Source: Chloroflexota bacterium (lineage in GTDB: Bacteria; Chloroflexota; Limnocylindria; P2-11E). From it: DNA of 64,000 nucleotides. The notes below the pieces were generated by a model. It made no database searches. It had not been told where the DNA came from and saw nothing but the letters and a program-made list of their open reading frames with translations. Positions 24,016 through 31,809 of this stretch are shown piece after piece. Both the position numbers and the translations under genes were made by a program. Where the stretch lies: NCBI GenBank assembly GCA_005889405.1, contig VBFY01000063.1, positions 124,001-188,000 on the forward strand. The letters are read 5' to 3'. Within the stretch, counting starts at the first letter, position 1, and every line of letters starts with the position of its first letter.

Positions 24016-24972
24016 CTGAGCGTCTCGCTCGCGGACGTCGAGCACGCCCGTGACGTCGTCAAGACGCACATCACCCGAACACCGCTCCTTACCAGCCGTT
24101 CGCTCGGTGAGCGCATCGGCGCGCGAGCCTTCCTGAAGGCCGAGAATCTCCAGCGCACCGGTTCGTTCAAGCCCCGCGGTGCCGTGCACGCGATCCTCGG
24201 CCTCAGCGACGCGCAGCGCGCGAACGGGATCGTGACGATGAGCGCCGGCAACGCCGCTCAGGCCATCGCCTACGCCGGCCGCGCGGTCGGCGCGAAGGTG
24301 ACGGTCGCGATGCCCCAGTCCGCGCCGAAAACGAAGGTCGAGGCGACCCGTGGCTACGGCGCGCAGATCATCTTCGCCCCGGACATGCTGGGCCTCCGTG
24401 CCCTCGTCAAGGAGATACAGGAGCGCCAGGGCTCTTACTTCCTTCATCCGTATGACGACGACGGGATGATCGCCGGCCACGGCACCTGCGCCCTGGAGGT
24501 CCTCGACGATCTTCCGGACGCCGACCTGTTCGTGGTGGGCGTCGGCGGCGGCGGTCTGATCTCCGGCATCGCGGTCGCCGTGACGGAGAAACGCCCGCGT
24601 GCGCGTGTGGTCGGTGTCGAGCCGGAAGGGGCCAACGCCGTGCGGAGGGCGCTCGACGCCGGGGCGCCGGTGCCGCTGGAGCGCGTTCAGACCGTCGCCG
24701 ACGGCCTCGCGGCTCCGATCGCGGGCGTTCGCAATCTCGAGATCATCCGTCGCAGGGTCGCGGACGTGGTCGTCGTATCGGACGATGTGATCGTGGAAGG
24801 CGTGCGTTTCCTCGCGTCACGCGCCAGGCTGGTGGCGGAGCCCGCTGGAGGCGCGGCCGTCGGTGCGCTCCTCGCCGGGCGCGTCGCTGTTCGGCCCGGC
24901 GAGAACGTCGTCGCCGTCGTGTCGGGCGGTAACGTCGATCTGTCGCGTCTGGCCGAGTTCTTCACGGCGTGA
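24016..24972 (+). CDS. Threonine ammonia-lyase (no ACT domain), CTG start
   Basis: A PLP enzyme of about 318 residues that deaminates threonine or serine. PLP lysine is in GSFKPRGA, the glycine-rich phosphate loop is VGVGGGGLISG, and SAGNAAQ replaces the usual SAGNHAQ. There is no C-terminal ACT domain, so it resembles the short catabolic or serine-racemase-like type. The track start (GTG 24184) lies after the catalytic lysine and cannot be right. Upstream, in frame back through the tRNA, there is no ATG, GTG or TTG. CTG 24016 has GGGAGG five bases upstream and begins SVSLADVEHARDVV, a normal N-terminus. Confidence 0.9.
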   Translation: MSVSLADVEHARDVVKTHITRTPLLTSRSLGERIGARAFLKAENLQRTGSFKPRGAVHAILGLSDAQRANGIVTMSAGNAAQAIAYAGRAVGAKVTVAMPQSAPKTKVEATRGYGAQIIFAPDMLGLRALVKEIQERQGSYFLHPYDDDGMIAGHGTCALEVLDDLPDADLFVVGVGGGGLISGIAVAVTEKRPRARVVGVEPEGANAVRRALDAGAPVPLERVQTVADGLAAPIAGVRNLEIIRRRVADVVVVSDDVIVEGVRFLASRARLVAEPAGGAAVGALLAGRVAVRPGENVVAVVSGGNVDLSRLAEFFTA

Positions 24973-25373
24973 AGCGCGCCGTCCTGTACGCCGACGGCGC
25001 GGCGCGCGGCAACCCTGGTCCCGCCGGTTCGGGTGCCGCATTGGTCGACGAGAACGGACGCGTCGTCGTAGAGGCGATGCGCCATCTCGGTCATGCGACG
25101 AACAACGTGGCCGAATACACCGCGCTGATCATCGGCCTCGAGGCGGCGCGCAAACATCACGTCGAAGATCTCGAGGTTCGCATGGACTCGAAGCTCGTCG
25201 TCGAGCAGATGAATGGGAAGTGGCGCATCCGGCACCCGAACATCCGTCCCCTTGCGCTCCGGGCGGGTGAGCTGCTCGCGCTGTTCCCCAAGCGGAGCAT
25301 CCGTCACATTCCGCGCGAACAGAATTCGATCGCGGACCTCCTCGCGAACCGTGCGATCGACGAGGCGCGATGA
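24969..25373 (+). CDS. Ribonuclease HI family protein
   Basis: A 134-residue RNase H-fold protein. The catalytic acids are visible in YADGAARGNPGPAG, NNVAEYTALIIGLEAA and VRMDSKLVVEQM, and the last aspartate is in QNSIADLLANRAID. It should cleave RNA in RNA-DNA hybrids. GTG 24969 overlaps the ammonia-lyase stop as GTGA. The domain is not fused to a phosphatase domain, unlike some actinobacterial homologues. It is coupled to the next gene by ATGA. Confidence 0.92.
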   Translation: MKRAVLYADGAARGNPGPAGSGAALVDENGRVVVEAMRHLGHATNNVAEYTALIIGLEAARKHHVEDLEVRMDSKLVVEQMNGKWRIRHPNIRPLALRAGELLALFPKRSIRHIPREQNSIADLLANRAIDEAR

Positions 25374-26137
25374 GCGAGAGCGAGGACCCGCTCGCCTCGC
25401 TCGTCACGCGGAGCGTGGGCGGCGATGTCCAGGGCGTGCGCGCCGAGGAGCTCGTCGCGGAGGACGGGCTCGAGCGCAAACGTCTGCGATTCACACGCGA
25501 CGGTCACGCGACGACCGCGCTCTTCGAGCGAAGTCCGAGGGGCATCGTCATGGAGGCACAGGTCCTGCCGTTCCTCGCGCGCAAAACTCCGCATGTGCCG
25601 CGCGTCCACTCGCGCGGGATCCCGCCGGCGCATACGTCGCTCGGCCCGTGGCTCCTGCTGGAAGACCTCGGCGATGCCGCGAACGCGTGCGACGGTGATG
25701 CGACCGACGTCATTCGCGCGAAGATCGCGGTCGAGCGCGCCGTCGCGGCCGACGGTCCGGCGCTACGCGCGCTCGGCGTCCCGGTCCGCACCCCCCTGGA
25801 CGTCGTGCGCCAGGAGAGCGGCGACGCGAACGCCGAAGAGGCCGCGGTCGAGCTCGGTGCTTGGCCGGTCGCACTGGTGCACGGCGATCTCACCTGCGAG
25901 CGCGCTCGGCGGGCCGAACGCGGCGTCGTACTGATGCGCTGGTCCGCGGCGCACCTGGGCTGCGGTCTGCTCGACGCCATTCGTCTCGCCGCCGACCTGC
26001 GCGAACGCGGACGCACGCGCGACGCGGACGTGATCATCGAAACATACGTCGCCGAGGGCGGCGGGCCGACCGATGACGCGCTCGTGCGCGCGGCGAAGCG
26101 GATGGATGCCCTCCTTCGCGATGCTCGCCGCCGTTAG
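25370..26137 (+). CDS. Degenerate aminoglycoside-phosphotransferase-like protein
   Basis: A 255-residue protein with the outline of an APH/choline-kinase fold: LGPWLLLEDLGDAANA resembles the hinge, and LVHGDLTCER the catalytic loop. The catalytic HGDxxxxN asparagine is replaced (arginine at the end of the loop), and the metal-binding DWE-like motif reads MRWSAAHLGCGLLD, with arginine for aspartate. It is probably an inactive kinase homologue or a binding protein. ATG 25370 overlaps the RNase H stop. Its own stop codon lies inside the -10 box proposed for rnpB. Confidence 0.6.
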   Translation: MSESEDPLASLVTRSVGGDVQGVRAEELVAEDGLERKRLRFTRDGHATTALFERSPRGIVMEAQVLPFLARKTPHVPRVHSRGIPPAHTSLGPWLLLEDLGDAANACDGDATDVIRAKIAVERAVAADGPALRALGVPVRTPLDVVRQESGDANAEEAAVELGAWPVALVHGDLTCERARRAERGVVLMRWSAAHLGCGLLDAIRLAADLRERGRTRDADVIIETYVAEGGGPTDDALVRAAKRMDALLRDARRR

Positions 26138-26140
26138 AAT
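26112..26140 (+). promoter_or_regulatory. Candidate rnpB promoter (-10 TAGAAT)
   Basis: TAGAAT at 26135-26140 ends eight bases before the RNase P RNA 5' end, the expected distance for a -10 box. The -35 region (TCCTTC at 26112) is poor. The TAG of the upstream gene is part of the -10 hexamer, so that gene's C-terminus and the rnpB promoter are locked together. Confidence 0.5.
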
Positions 26141-26147
26141 GGTGGTC

Positions 26148-26430
26148 CGAGCAGGCCAGACGGTCGCGGCGGCGAAAGCCGTCGAGGAAAGTCCGGACTC
26201 CACAGGGCAGGGAAGCGGGTAACACCCGTCCGCCGCGAGGCGAGGACCAGCGCCACAGTGACGATCCGCGCAAGCGGGTGAAACGAGGCAAGCTCTTCCC
26301 GGAGCAAGGCGATGTATGGGGGCGATGGCGTGGCCCGCGCCGTCCCCGGGTGCGCCGCTAGAGGCGGAGGGTGACCTCCGTCCCAGAGAGATGACCGTCC
26401 ACGACGGGATCCGGCTTATTGGCCTGCTCG
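26148..26430 (+). ncRNA. rnpB: RNase P RNA, bacterial class A
   Basis: The catalytic RNA of RNase P, which matures tRNA 5' ends. The conserved 5' core GAGGAAAGTCCGGACTCC is present near 26191, with the matching AGAGAGATGACCGTCC near 26385. The ends pair as CGAGCAGGCC at 26148 with GGCCTGCTCG at 26421, closing helix P1. Internal GC hairpins fit class A. The ORFs listed in this stretch are shadows. Confidence 0.96.
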
Positions 26431-26487
26431 GGTCTTCATCCAGAATCGATCCCGCGCCGTACTGTGGCTGTACACGAGGAGGTGTCT

Positions 26488-27045
26488 ATGCGTCTTCTTG
26501 CGGGTCTCGCTGCCGGGGTGCTCGTTCTGAGCGCCTGCGGGAGCGCTGCCGTCGCTCCGACCGCGTCTCCGACCGTCGCGGCCACACCCACGCCGACCCC
26601 GGCCCCGACCCCACAGCTCAAGTTCGTCTTCACGGCCGACCTCAAGCCGTCGAATGAGGTTCCCCCGATCACCACCCCCGAGGCTTCGTGCTCGGGCAAG
26701 GGCACGTTCACGCTGACCACGACCAAGGACGCGAGCGGCACCATCACCGCGGCCAACGCGTTGTTCGAGACCGACATCACCGGCTGCCCGACCAGTACGG
26801 CGATCAACATCGGACACATCCACAAGGGCGCCGCGGGCGTCAACGGCAACGTCGTCGTGAACTCCGGACTTGCGGCCGGCGAGCTCACACTCACTGCCGG
26901 CGCGGGGAAGATCAACAAGACGCAGCCCGTTGTCGATCCGGCCCTCGCCACCGACATCATCGCCAACCCGGCGAACTACTACATGAACTGGCACTCCACG
27001 CTGGCTCCTGGAGGAGTCATTCGAGGTCAGCTCGTCAAGATGTAA
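26488..27045 (+). CDS. CHRD domain lipoprotein
   Basis: A 185-residue lipoprotein. The signal peptide MRLLAGLAAGVLVLSAC ends in a lipobox (LSAC), followed by a Thr/Pro/Ala-rich linker and a CHRD domain (FTADLKPSNEVPPI, INIGHIHKGAAGVNG, MNWHSTLAPGGVIRGQL). CHRD domains occur in extracellular proteins of unclear function. ATG 26488 follows GAGGAGGTGTCT, a strong Shine-Dalgarno; the track start 69 bases earlier is inside the rnpB 3' end. It should be anchored to the outer face of the membrane. Confidence 0.92.
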   Translation: MRLLAGLAAGVLVLSACGSAAVAPTASPTVAATPTPTPAPTPQLKFVFTADLKPSNEVPPITTPEASCSGKGTFTLTTTKDASGTITAANALFETDITGCPTSTAINIGHIHKGAAGVNGNVVVNSGLAAGELTLTAGAGKINKTQPVVDPALATDIIANPANYYMNWHSTLAPGGVIRGQLVKM

Positions 27046-27047
27046 TC

Positions 27048-27064
27048 GCGCCGCTTCGCGGCGC
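27048..27064 (+). repeat. Perfect 7-bp hairpin with TTC loop after the CHRD gene
   Basis: GCGCCGC-TTC-GCGGCGC starts two bases after the CHRD stop codon. There is no long U-tract, so it is at best a GC-rich hairpin terminator or 3'-end stabiliser. A second inverted repeat (GAACGCCCC/GGGGCGTTC) follows at 27123-27154. Confidence 0.5.
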
Positions 27065-27122
27065 TCATCTGCTTGGCGTGTGGCTTCGTGACGCCGAAGT
27101 AGCGAACGTCCGTCCTCCGCTG

Positions 27123-27154
27123 GAACGCCCCTTGGTCTCGGCCGAGGGGCGTTC
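27123..27154. repeat. Inverted repeat GAACGCCCC/GGGGCGTTC
   Basis: A nine-base perfect stem with inner partial pairing lies in the 199-base gap between the CHRD gene and the small membrane protein. It lacks a U-tract on either strand. It may terminate transcripts or be an operator. No ORF is supported in the gap. Confidence 0.4.
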
Positions 27155-27244
27155 GCGTAAGAGGCGCGAACTGCGCGCAAGCGACCGCCGCATCGCCCAT
27201 GGCACGCACCTTGCGAGCCACACGCGGCAAAGGAGGTGCGGGCA

Positions 27245-27397
27245 ATGCTGTGGACCATCGTCCTGGTCCTTCTCGTCCTCTGGTTGCTCGGCGTCGTGGC
27301 ACTGCCCACGGCAGGCGCGCTCATCCACATCCTGCTTGTGATCGCCCTCGTCGTGCTCATCTTGCAGTTGCTCAGCGGCCGACGAGTCGCGCTTTAG
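27245..27397 (+). CDS. lmo0937-type small membrane protein
   Basis: A 50-residue protein missed by the ORF track. ATG 27245 follows AAAGGAGGTGCGGGCA, a near-ideal Shine-Dalgarno. Two helices (TIVLVLLVLWLLGVVAL and LIHILLVIALVVLILQLL) end in SGRRVAL. This matches the lmo0937/DUF5670 family of tiny two-helix proteins, often stress-linked and of unknown function. An intrinsic terminator follows eleven bases after the stop, so it is probably monocistronic and well expressed. Confidence 0.85.
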   Translation: MLWTIVLVLLVLWLLGVVALPTAGALIHILLVIALVVLILQLLSGRRVAL

Positions 27398-27407
27398 CAC
27401 GGTGCTG

Positions 27408-27440
27408 AAACGGGCGAGGGGTGACCTTCGCCCGTTTTCT
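27408..27440 (+). terminator. Intrinsic terminator after the small membrane protein
   Basis: AAACGGGCGAGG pairs with CCTTCGCCCGTTT around GTGA, followed by TTTTCTT. This is the clearest Rho-independent terminator in the window. It separates the small membrane protein from the ABC exporter promoter. Confidence 0.85.
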
Positions 27441-27457
27441 TCGTCGGTCTCGAGGCG

Positions 27458-27486
27458 TTGACGGCCCACACTCTCGTTGCTATCGT
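27458..27486 (+). promoter_or_regulatory. Sigma-70-type promoter before the ABC exporter leader
   Basis: TTGACG at 27458-27463, a 17-base spacer and TATCGT at 27481-27486 form a near-consensus vegetative promoter directly after the terminator. Transcription should start near 27493, giving a leader of about 217 bases before the ABC ATPase gene. The leader holds a short ORF and a terminator-like hairpin. Confidence 0.7.
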
Positions 27487-27534
27487 GCCCCACTGGCACG
27501 CTCACCGCGTGACACGCTGAAAGGAAGTGGCGCA

Positions 27535-27618
27535 GTGCTCATCGACGCAAATGCGCGCACCGGTAACGCCGGCGGAATTGTTCCGCGGCGGAGCCTGCCC
27601 ACTACCCGAATGGTCTAG
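27535..27618 (+). CDS. Putative leader peptide of the ABC exporter
   Basis: A 27-codon ORF from GTG 27535 to TAG 27618, preceded by AAAGGAAG at a suitable distance. The peptide reads MLIDANARTGNAGGIVPRRS and ends LPTTRMV. It is hydrophilic and resembles no known small protein. It lies between a good promoter and a terminator-like hairpin, the arrangement of attenuation leaders. Expression and function are inference. Confidence 0.4.
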   Translation: MLIDANARTGNAGGIVPRRSLPTTRMV

Positions 27619-27646
27619 CGACCCGACTCCCGCTTCGTGACCTTCG

Positions 27647-27680
27647 GACCGTGGGCATCGAGAGGGACCCACGGTCTTTT
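27647..27680 (+). terminator. Terminator-like hairpin in the ABC exporter leader
   Basis: GACCGTGGG and CCCACGGTC form a perfect nine-base stem with a 12-base loop followed by TTTT. It lies downstream of the leader ORF and 30 bases before the ABC ATPase start, so readthrough is needed for expression. This suggests regulated attenuation rather than simple termination. Confidence 0.65.
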
Positions 27681-27709
27681 GGTTCCAAGAAAACGACGGG
27701 AGAAACGAA

Positions 27710-28543
27710 GTGGCCACGCTGACAGCGACCCGACCAGAAGTCATACGAACGCCCGGCCGCGACGCGCTCGTGGCCAGGGCGGTCACCAAAACGTTCAAGT
27801 CGTCGCGCGAGGGCGTCCGGCGAGCGGTCAACGACGTCTCGCTGCGAGTGATGCGGGGCGAGATCTACGGCTTGCTCGGCGCCAACGGCTCCGGGAAGTC
27901 GACGCTCATCCGGATGTTCTCGACGCTCCTCACACCTGACGAGGGCGAGGTGCGCGTGTTCGGGCTCGACATCCGCGCGGACGAGGATGCCGTGAAGCGG
28001 CTCATCAATCGCGTCTCCGTCGAAGCGTCGTTCTTCAAGAAGCTCTCGGCGATGGAGAATCTCGTCTACGCGGGTCGTCTGTACGGCGTGGCCCCCGACG
28101 AGTCGCGCGCGAAGGCGCTGGTGATCCTGCGCCGTCTCGGCGTCGACATCGACCGCCTCAACGAGCCACTCGAGAAGCTCTCGCGGGGGATGCAGCAGAA
28201 AGTAGCGATCGCGCGCGCCTTCCTGACCGCTCCGACGCTGCTGCTCCTCGACGAGCCGACGACCGGGCTCGATATCCGCAGCAAGCGCGAGGTGCAAACG
28301 TTCGTGCGAGACCTCCGCGATGAGCACGACGCCACCATCGTGCTGACGACTCATGACCTCGATGAGGCCGAGCGTCTTTCCGATCGCATCGGCATCCTTC
28401 ACGACGGACGTCTCGTGGCCGAGGGCACGGCCGACGAGCTCCGCGCGCGTCACGGCGCCACGGCGCTCGAGGACGTCTTCATGTCGGTGACCGGCCGGCG
28501 TCTGGACGAGGCCGATGCGGTGGCCGAGGACAAGACGAAGTGA
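27710..28543 (+). CDS. ABC transporter ATP-binding protein (ABC-2 exporter)
   Basis: A 277-residue ATPase. Walker A is GANGSGKST at 57-65, the signature LSRGMQQK is near 157, Walker B is LLLLDEPTTGLD, and the switch histidine is in LTTHDLDEAE. It matches the DrrA/CcmA-like ATPases of ABC-2 exporters for drugs or lipids. GTG 27710 follows GGGAG. It overlaps the permease gene as GTGATG. Confidence 0.93.
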   Translation: MATLTATRPEVIRTPGRDALVARAVTKTFKSSREGVRRAVNDVSLRVMRGEIYGLLGANGSGKSTLIRMFSTLLTPDEGEVRVFGLDIRADEDAVKRLINRVSVEASFFKKLSAMENLVYAGRLYGVAPDESRAKALVILRRLGVDIDRLNEPLEKLSRGMQQKVAIARAFLTAPTLLLLDEPTTGLDIRSKREVQTFVRDLRDEHDATIVLTTHDLDEAERLSDRIGILHDGRLVAEGTADELRARHGATALEDVFMSVTGRRLDEADAVAEDKTK

Positions 28544-29376
28544 TGACCCAAATGGGCGGCCAGCTCGGACTCGCTTACGCATTCGTCGAGCGCGAGATCG
28601 CGCTCTCGAAGCGTTACTGGGCGTGGGAGCTGGTCTGGCTCGTCTACGGCATCGTCACGTCGCTCTCGGTCGCCTACATCGGCCTCGCGGCGCCGGCGAT
28701 CAGCGGCGGCGTGGTCGATCCCGCGGCGGTGTCGCACTTCGTGCTCTATCTGCTCGTCGGCACCATCGCCTGGCGGTTCCTCGGGATCATCTTCGAGAAC
28801 ATCGGCGAGGTCATCGCCTGGGAGCGCTGGGAGGGGACGATCGAGTACACGTTCATGTCGCCGGTGCCGCGCTTCACGCACCTCATCGGCATGTGCGGCG
28901 CGACGCTCGTGCGCGCGACCGCGTTCAGCGTCGCGATCCTCGGCGCGGTCACGCTCTTTGTCCCCGTGGACCTCTCGCACGCGAATGCGCTCTCCGCGGT
29001 CGTGCTGCTCCTGGTAGGAGCGATGGCGTTCGTGGGACTCGGCATCGCATCGGCCTCGTTCCCGCTGCTCTGGACCGAGAAGGGCCTGCAGATGGCCTAC
29101 ATCGTCCAAGCCGTCGTGCTACTTGTCTCAGGCGTCTATTACCCGGTCGATGTTCTCCCGGGTTGGATGCAGGCGCTCTCGACGATCTCGCCCGCGACCT
29201 ATGTGATCCGCGGCATGCGCGCGGCCCTGCTCGACGGCGCCGACCTCGCGACGCTGTGGCCCGAGGTCTGGCCGGCGCTCCTCGTCGGCGTCCTCTCGGT
29301 GCCGCTGGGCCTTCGCCTCTTCGTCGAGGTCGAACGGTACGCGAAGCGCACCGGCCGGCTGAAGCGGAGCGGCTAG
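28540..29376 (+). CDS. ABC-2 type transporter permease
   Basis: A 278-residue membrane protein with about six helices. The ABC-2 pattern is clear, including the hydrophobic run AYIVQAVVLLVSGVYYPVDVLPGWMQALSTISPATYVIRGMR near residues 185-230. It forms the channel for the preceding ATPase. The substrate is unknown. Start is GTG 28540 or ATG 28543. Its stop TAG is overlapped by the GTG of the next gene. Confidence 0.9.
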   Translation: MMTQMGGQLGLAYAFVEREIALSKRYWAWELVWLVYGIVTSLSVAYIGLAAPAISGGVVDPAAVSHFVLYLLVGTIAWRFLGIIFENIGEVIAWERWEGTIEYTFMSPVPRFTHLIGMCGATLVRATAFSVAILGAVTLFVPVDLSHANALSAVVLLLVGAMAFVGLGIASASFPLLWTEKGLQMAYIVQAVVLLVSGVYYPVDVLPGWMQALSTISPATYVIRGMRAALLDGADLATLWPEVWPALLVGVLSVPLGLRLFVEVERYAKRTGRLKRSG

Positions 29377-30344
29377 TGGGGAAGCTCCACTTCCGCGACG
29401 CGACGCTCGACGACGCCGCCTTCTACGCGGACGTCCACAGCGCCGTCCGTCCGACGCGACCGACCGATCCGGTCGTCGAACGCTACTGGTGGCAGCAGCC
29501 CGACGACACGTACATCGCACGCCGGTGGGTCGTGCAGCGCGACGGACGTGACATCGGTGTCGCGACATTCGACCATCCGGCGTGGGCGCGGCTTCGCGAA
29601 CCGCACGGCGGCATCGGCGGCGAGCTCCTGCCGGCCGAACGCGACAGGCCGACGCTGGACGCAGTCCTCGCGGAGATCGAGCGCCGCCTCATCGCGGACG
29701 GCGCGAAGCGCATCGCCGTCCGTGCGTACGAGGACGATGAGCTGCGCATCGCGACGATCGAGGGGCGCGGCTTCCACACCGACCGTCTCCATCGGCGCTG
29801 GATGCTGGATCTGCAGCAGAACCGCGAACGTATCGCGACCATGGCAGATGAGTCGCGCGCCCGCATGCGCTCCGATGGGATCCGGATGCTTACCTTGGAT
29901 CAGGACGCAGACCCGGAGAAGTACCGAAGGGTCTGGCGGCTGAACGAGGAAGCCGTGCAGGACGTGCCGACGACGCTGCCGAACGTGGACGAGTCCTTCG
30001 AGGACACCATGCGGTGGCTCCGCGCACCGGACATGCACGACGAGCGGTTCTGGATCGCCCGTGAGGGCGACGACATCGTCGGCGTCTCTGTCCTCGCGTA
30101 CCCGCCGGTGCGCGGAGTGGTTGGCACGGCCTGGACCGCGACGGCCCGCAAGGTGCGTGGCCGCGGTATCGCACGCGCGCTGAAATGCGAGACTTTGATG
30201 CAGGCGGTCGCGTTCGGCGTCGATCGCGTCCAGACCGGCAATGACGGCGCCAACGATCCGATCCTCCACATCAACGAGTCGATGGGCTACCGCCCGTGGG
30301 TCGCGAGCATCAACTTTCTGAAGACCGAGATTTCCGCGGGCTAA
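29376..30344 (+). CDS. Tandem GNAT-family acetyltransferase
   Basis: A 322-residue protein with two GNAT-like halves. The second carries the acetyl-CoA-binding region TARKVRGRGIARALKCETL at about residues 264-282 and ends like mycothiol-synthase-type proteins (INESMGYRPWVASINFLK). The first half is weaker and may be non-catalytic. The track ORF starts in the permease; GTG 29376 overlaps the permease stop as TAGTG, so this gene is the third of the exporter operon and may modify or protect against the exported compound. Confidence 0.85.
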   Translation: MGKLHFRDATLDDAAFYADVHSAVRPTRPTDPVVERYWWQQPDDTYIARRWVVQRDGRDIGVATFDHPAWARLREPHGGIGGELLPAERDRPTLDAVLAEIERRLIADGAKRIAVRAYEDDELRIATIEGRGFHTDRLHRRWMLDLQQNRERIATMADESRARMRSDGIRMLTLDQDADPEKYRRVWRLNEEAVQDVPTTLPNVDESFEDTMRWLRAPDMHDERFWIAREGDDIVGVSVLAYPPVRGVVGTAWTATARKVRGRGIARALKCETLMQAVAFGVDRVQTGNDGANDPILHINESMGYRPWVASINFLKTEISAG

Positions 30345-31228
30345 CGCTCAGCCTTGCGCGGTGGCTCCGTGTTCCGCTGGGGGTAGGGGATCGGGATGAA
30401 CTCCACGCCGGGGCGCCGCTGGCTGGTCTGCGGGTAGAGGTCCATGAGGTCGTACACCGAGCGCGGGAGCTCCGTACCGACGGTGAGGCCGAGCTTCGTC
30501 AGCGCCTCGACGTCGAGCGGATAGTCGTGCGTCCATTGCCCGTCCGCGAGCGTGCTCGCGATGCGCTCCGCGTCCGCTTCCGTGTGATGCTCCTCCAGGA
30601 GCCTACGGACCGTCGCGTGCACCTGACGCAGCGCCTTCTCCGCGAGGTCGCCGAGGATGAGCGTCGTGTCCTCGCGGTTGGGATTGGGTTGTGACAGCGC
30701 TTTCATCACCGAGGCCGCGGCGAAAGACGACTGCGCGGTGCCCAGCTGCGGATCGACCGGACCCAGTACGGCGTTCGCGTCCATCACGATCTCGTCGGCG
30801 GCCAGCGCGATGAGCGTCCCGCCGGACATTGCGTAGTGCGGGACGAAGACCGTCACTTTTCCCTGGCGCCGTTTGAGGGCGTAGGCGATCTGCTCAGACG
30901 CGAGGACGAGCCCACCGGGCGTGTGCAGGAGGAGATCGATGGGCATGTCGGGCGGCGTGAAACGGATCGCGCGCAGCACGTCCTCGGAGTCCTCGATGTC
31001 GATGTACCGCGCCACGGGGAAGCCGAGGATGCTCATCGTCTCCTGGCGATGGATCATCGTGATGAGGCGCGAGTGGCGCGTCTGCTCGATCGCCCGGATC
31101 GCAGCCTGACGGCGCAGGGCGAGCATCCGTTTCTGCAGCAGTGGGATGAAGAACTGCGCGATGAAGAAGAGAAAGAAGATCGAGTTCAGGTCGAACACGG
31201 GCGCAGCATGCTCCAATCGGGCTGGCAC
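30341..31228 (-). CDS. SDH/SppA-like membrane serine protease
   Basis: A 295-residue protein of the serine dehydrogenase proteinase / ClpP-crotonase group. An N-terminal membrane helix (IFFLFFIAQFFIPLL) is followed by a basic segment, the core LLLHTPGGLVLASEQIAYAL and the nucleophile in HYAMSGGTLIALAADEI, with LGPVDPQLG. It probably degrades membrane or signal peptides. Its end overlaps the GNAT stop; it is divergent from the DoxX gene. Confidence 0.85.
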   Translation of the reverse strand: MPARLEHAAPVFDLNSIFFLFFIAQFFIPLLQKRMLALRRQAAIRAIEQTRHSRLITMIHRQETMSILGFPVARYIDIEDSEDVLRAIRFTPPDMPIDLLLHTPGGLVLASEQIAYALKRRQGKVTVFVPHYAMSGGTLIALAADEIVMDANAVLGPVDPQLGTAQSSFAAASVMKALSQPNPNREDTTLILGDLAEKALRQVHATVRRLLEEHHTEADAERIASTLADGQWTHDYPLDVEALTKLGLTVGTELPRSVYDLMDLYPQTSQRRPGVEFIPIPYPQRNTEPPRKAER

Positions 31229-31266
31229 GGCGAGTGCGGCAGCGCGGCGCGACGGGAGGTCTGTTC

Positions 31267-31800
31267 ATGCATGAGATCGACGCCGATATGGCGCTCGCTG
31301 TCTTACGTGTCATCACCGGACTGGTGCTTGCGGGCCACGGCGCGCAGAAGGCCATCGGCGCCTTCGGCGGCCAGGGTCTCGTGGCGTGGACCGGGGCCGC
31401 GGACCGCATGCGGTTTCATCCAGCTCGCTTCTGGGCGTATGCATCGGCGTACGGCGAGCTCCTCGGTGGAGTCGCATTCGCGGTGGGCTTCCTCACGCCC
31501 CTCGCAGCCGCGGTGCTTGCGGTCGACATGCTCGTCGCGATCTGGAAAGTTCACTGGGCGAAGGGGTTCTGGGTCACGAAGGGTGGCTATGAGTACGCCC
31601 TCGTGATGTTCTGCATCTTCGCGGTCGTCGGTCTCGTTGGCGTGACCGCGTATTCGGTAGACGAGCTCATCGGCCTCGCGCCATACGCGCCCGTGCTGTT
31701 CGACGCAGCCTTCGTCGTGGCCGTCATCGCCGCGGTCATCGGCGGACTGCCGGCGGGTGAGCAGCGGCAGACCGGGGCGGGCGGTGTGACGCCGCATTAA
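31267..31800 (+). CDS. DoxX family membrane protein
   Basis: A 177-residue protein with four helices. It opens LAVLRVITGLVLAGHGAQKAIGAFGG, the family N-terminus, and continues AYASAYGELLGGVAFAVGFLTPLAAAVLAVDMLVAI. DoxX proteins are linked to redox or thiol stress and respiratory oxidases. ATG 31267 follows GGGAGGTCTGTTC. It precedes the prolyl oligopeptidase gene by nine bases. Confidence 0.88.
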   Translation: MHEIDADMALAVLRVITGLVLAGHGAQKAIGAFGGQGLVAWTGAADRMRFHPARFWAYASAYGELLGGVAFAVGFLTPLAAAVLAVDMLVAIWKVHWAKGFWVTKGGYEYALVMFCIFAVVGLVGVTAYSVDELIGLAPYAPVLFDAAFVVAVIAAVIGGLPAGEQRQTGAGGVTPH

Positions 31801-31809
31801 TCTCAGTGG

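Noticed and set aside
26316-26657. ORFs within the RNase P RNA region
   Set aside because: They overlap the conserved RNase P core and have no protein family features.
28515-29375. N-terminal half of the 609-residue ORF ending at 30344
   Set aside because: This part is out of frame with the ABC permease and Arg-rich; only the portion from GTG 29376 is GNAT-like, so a fusion is not supported.
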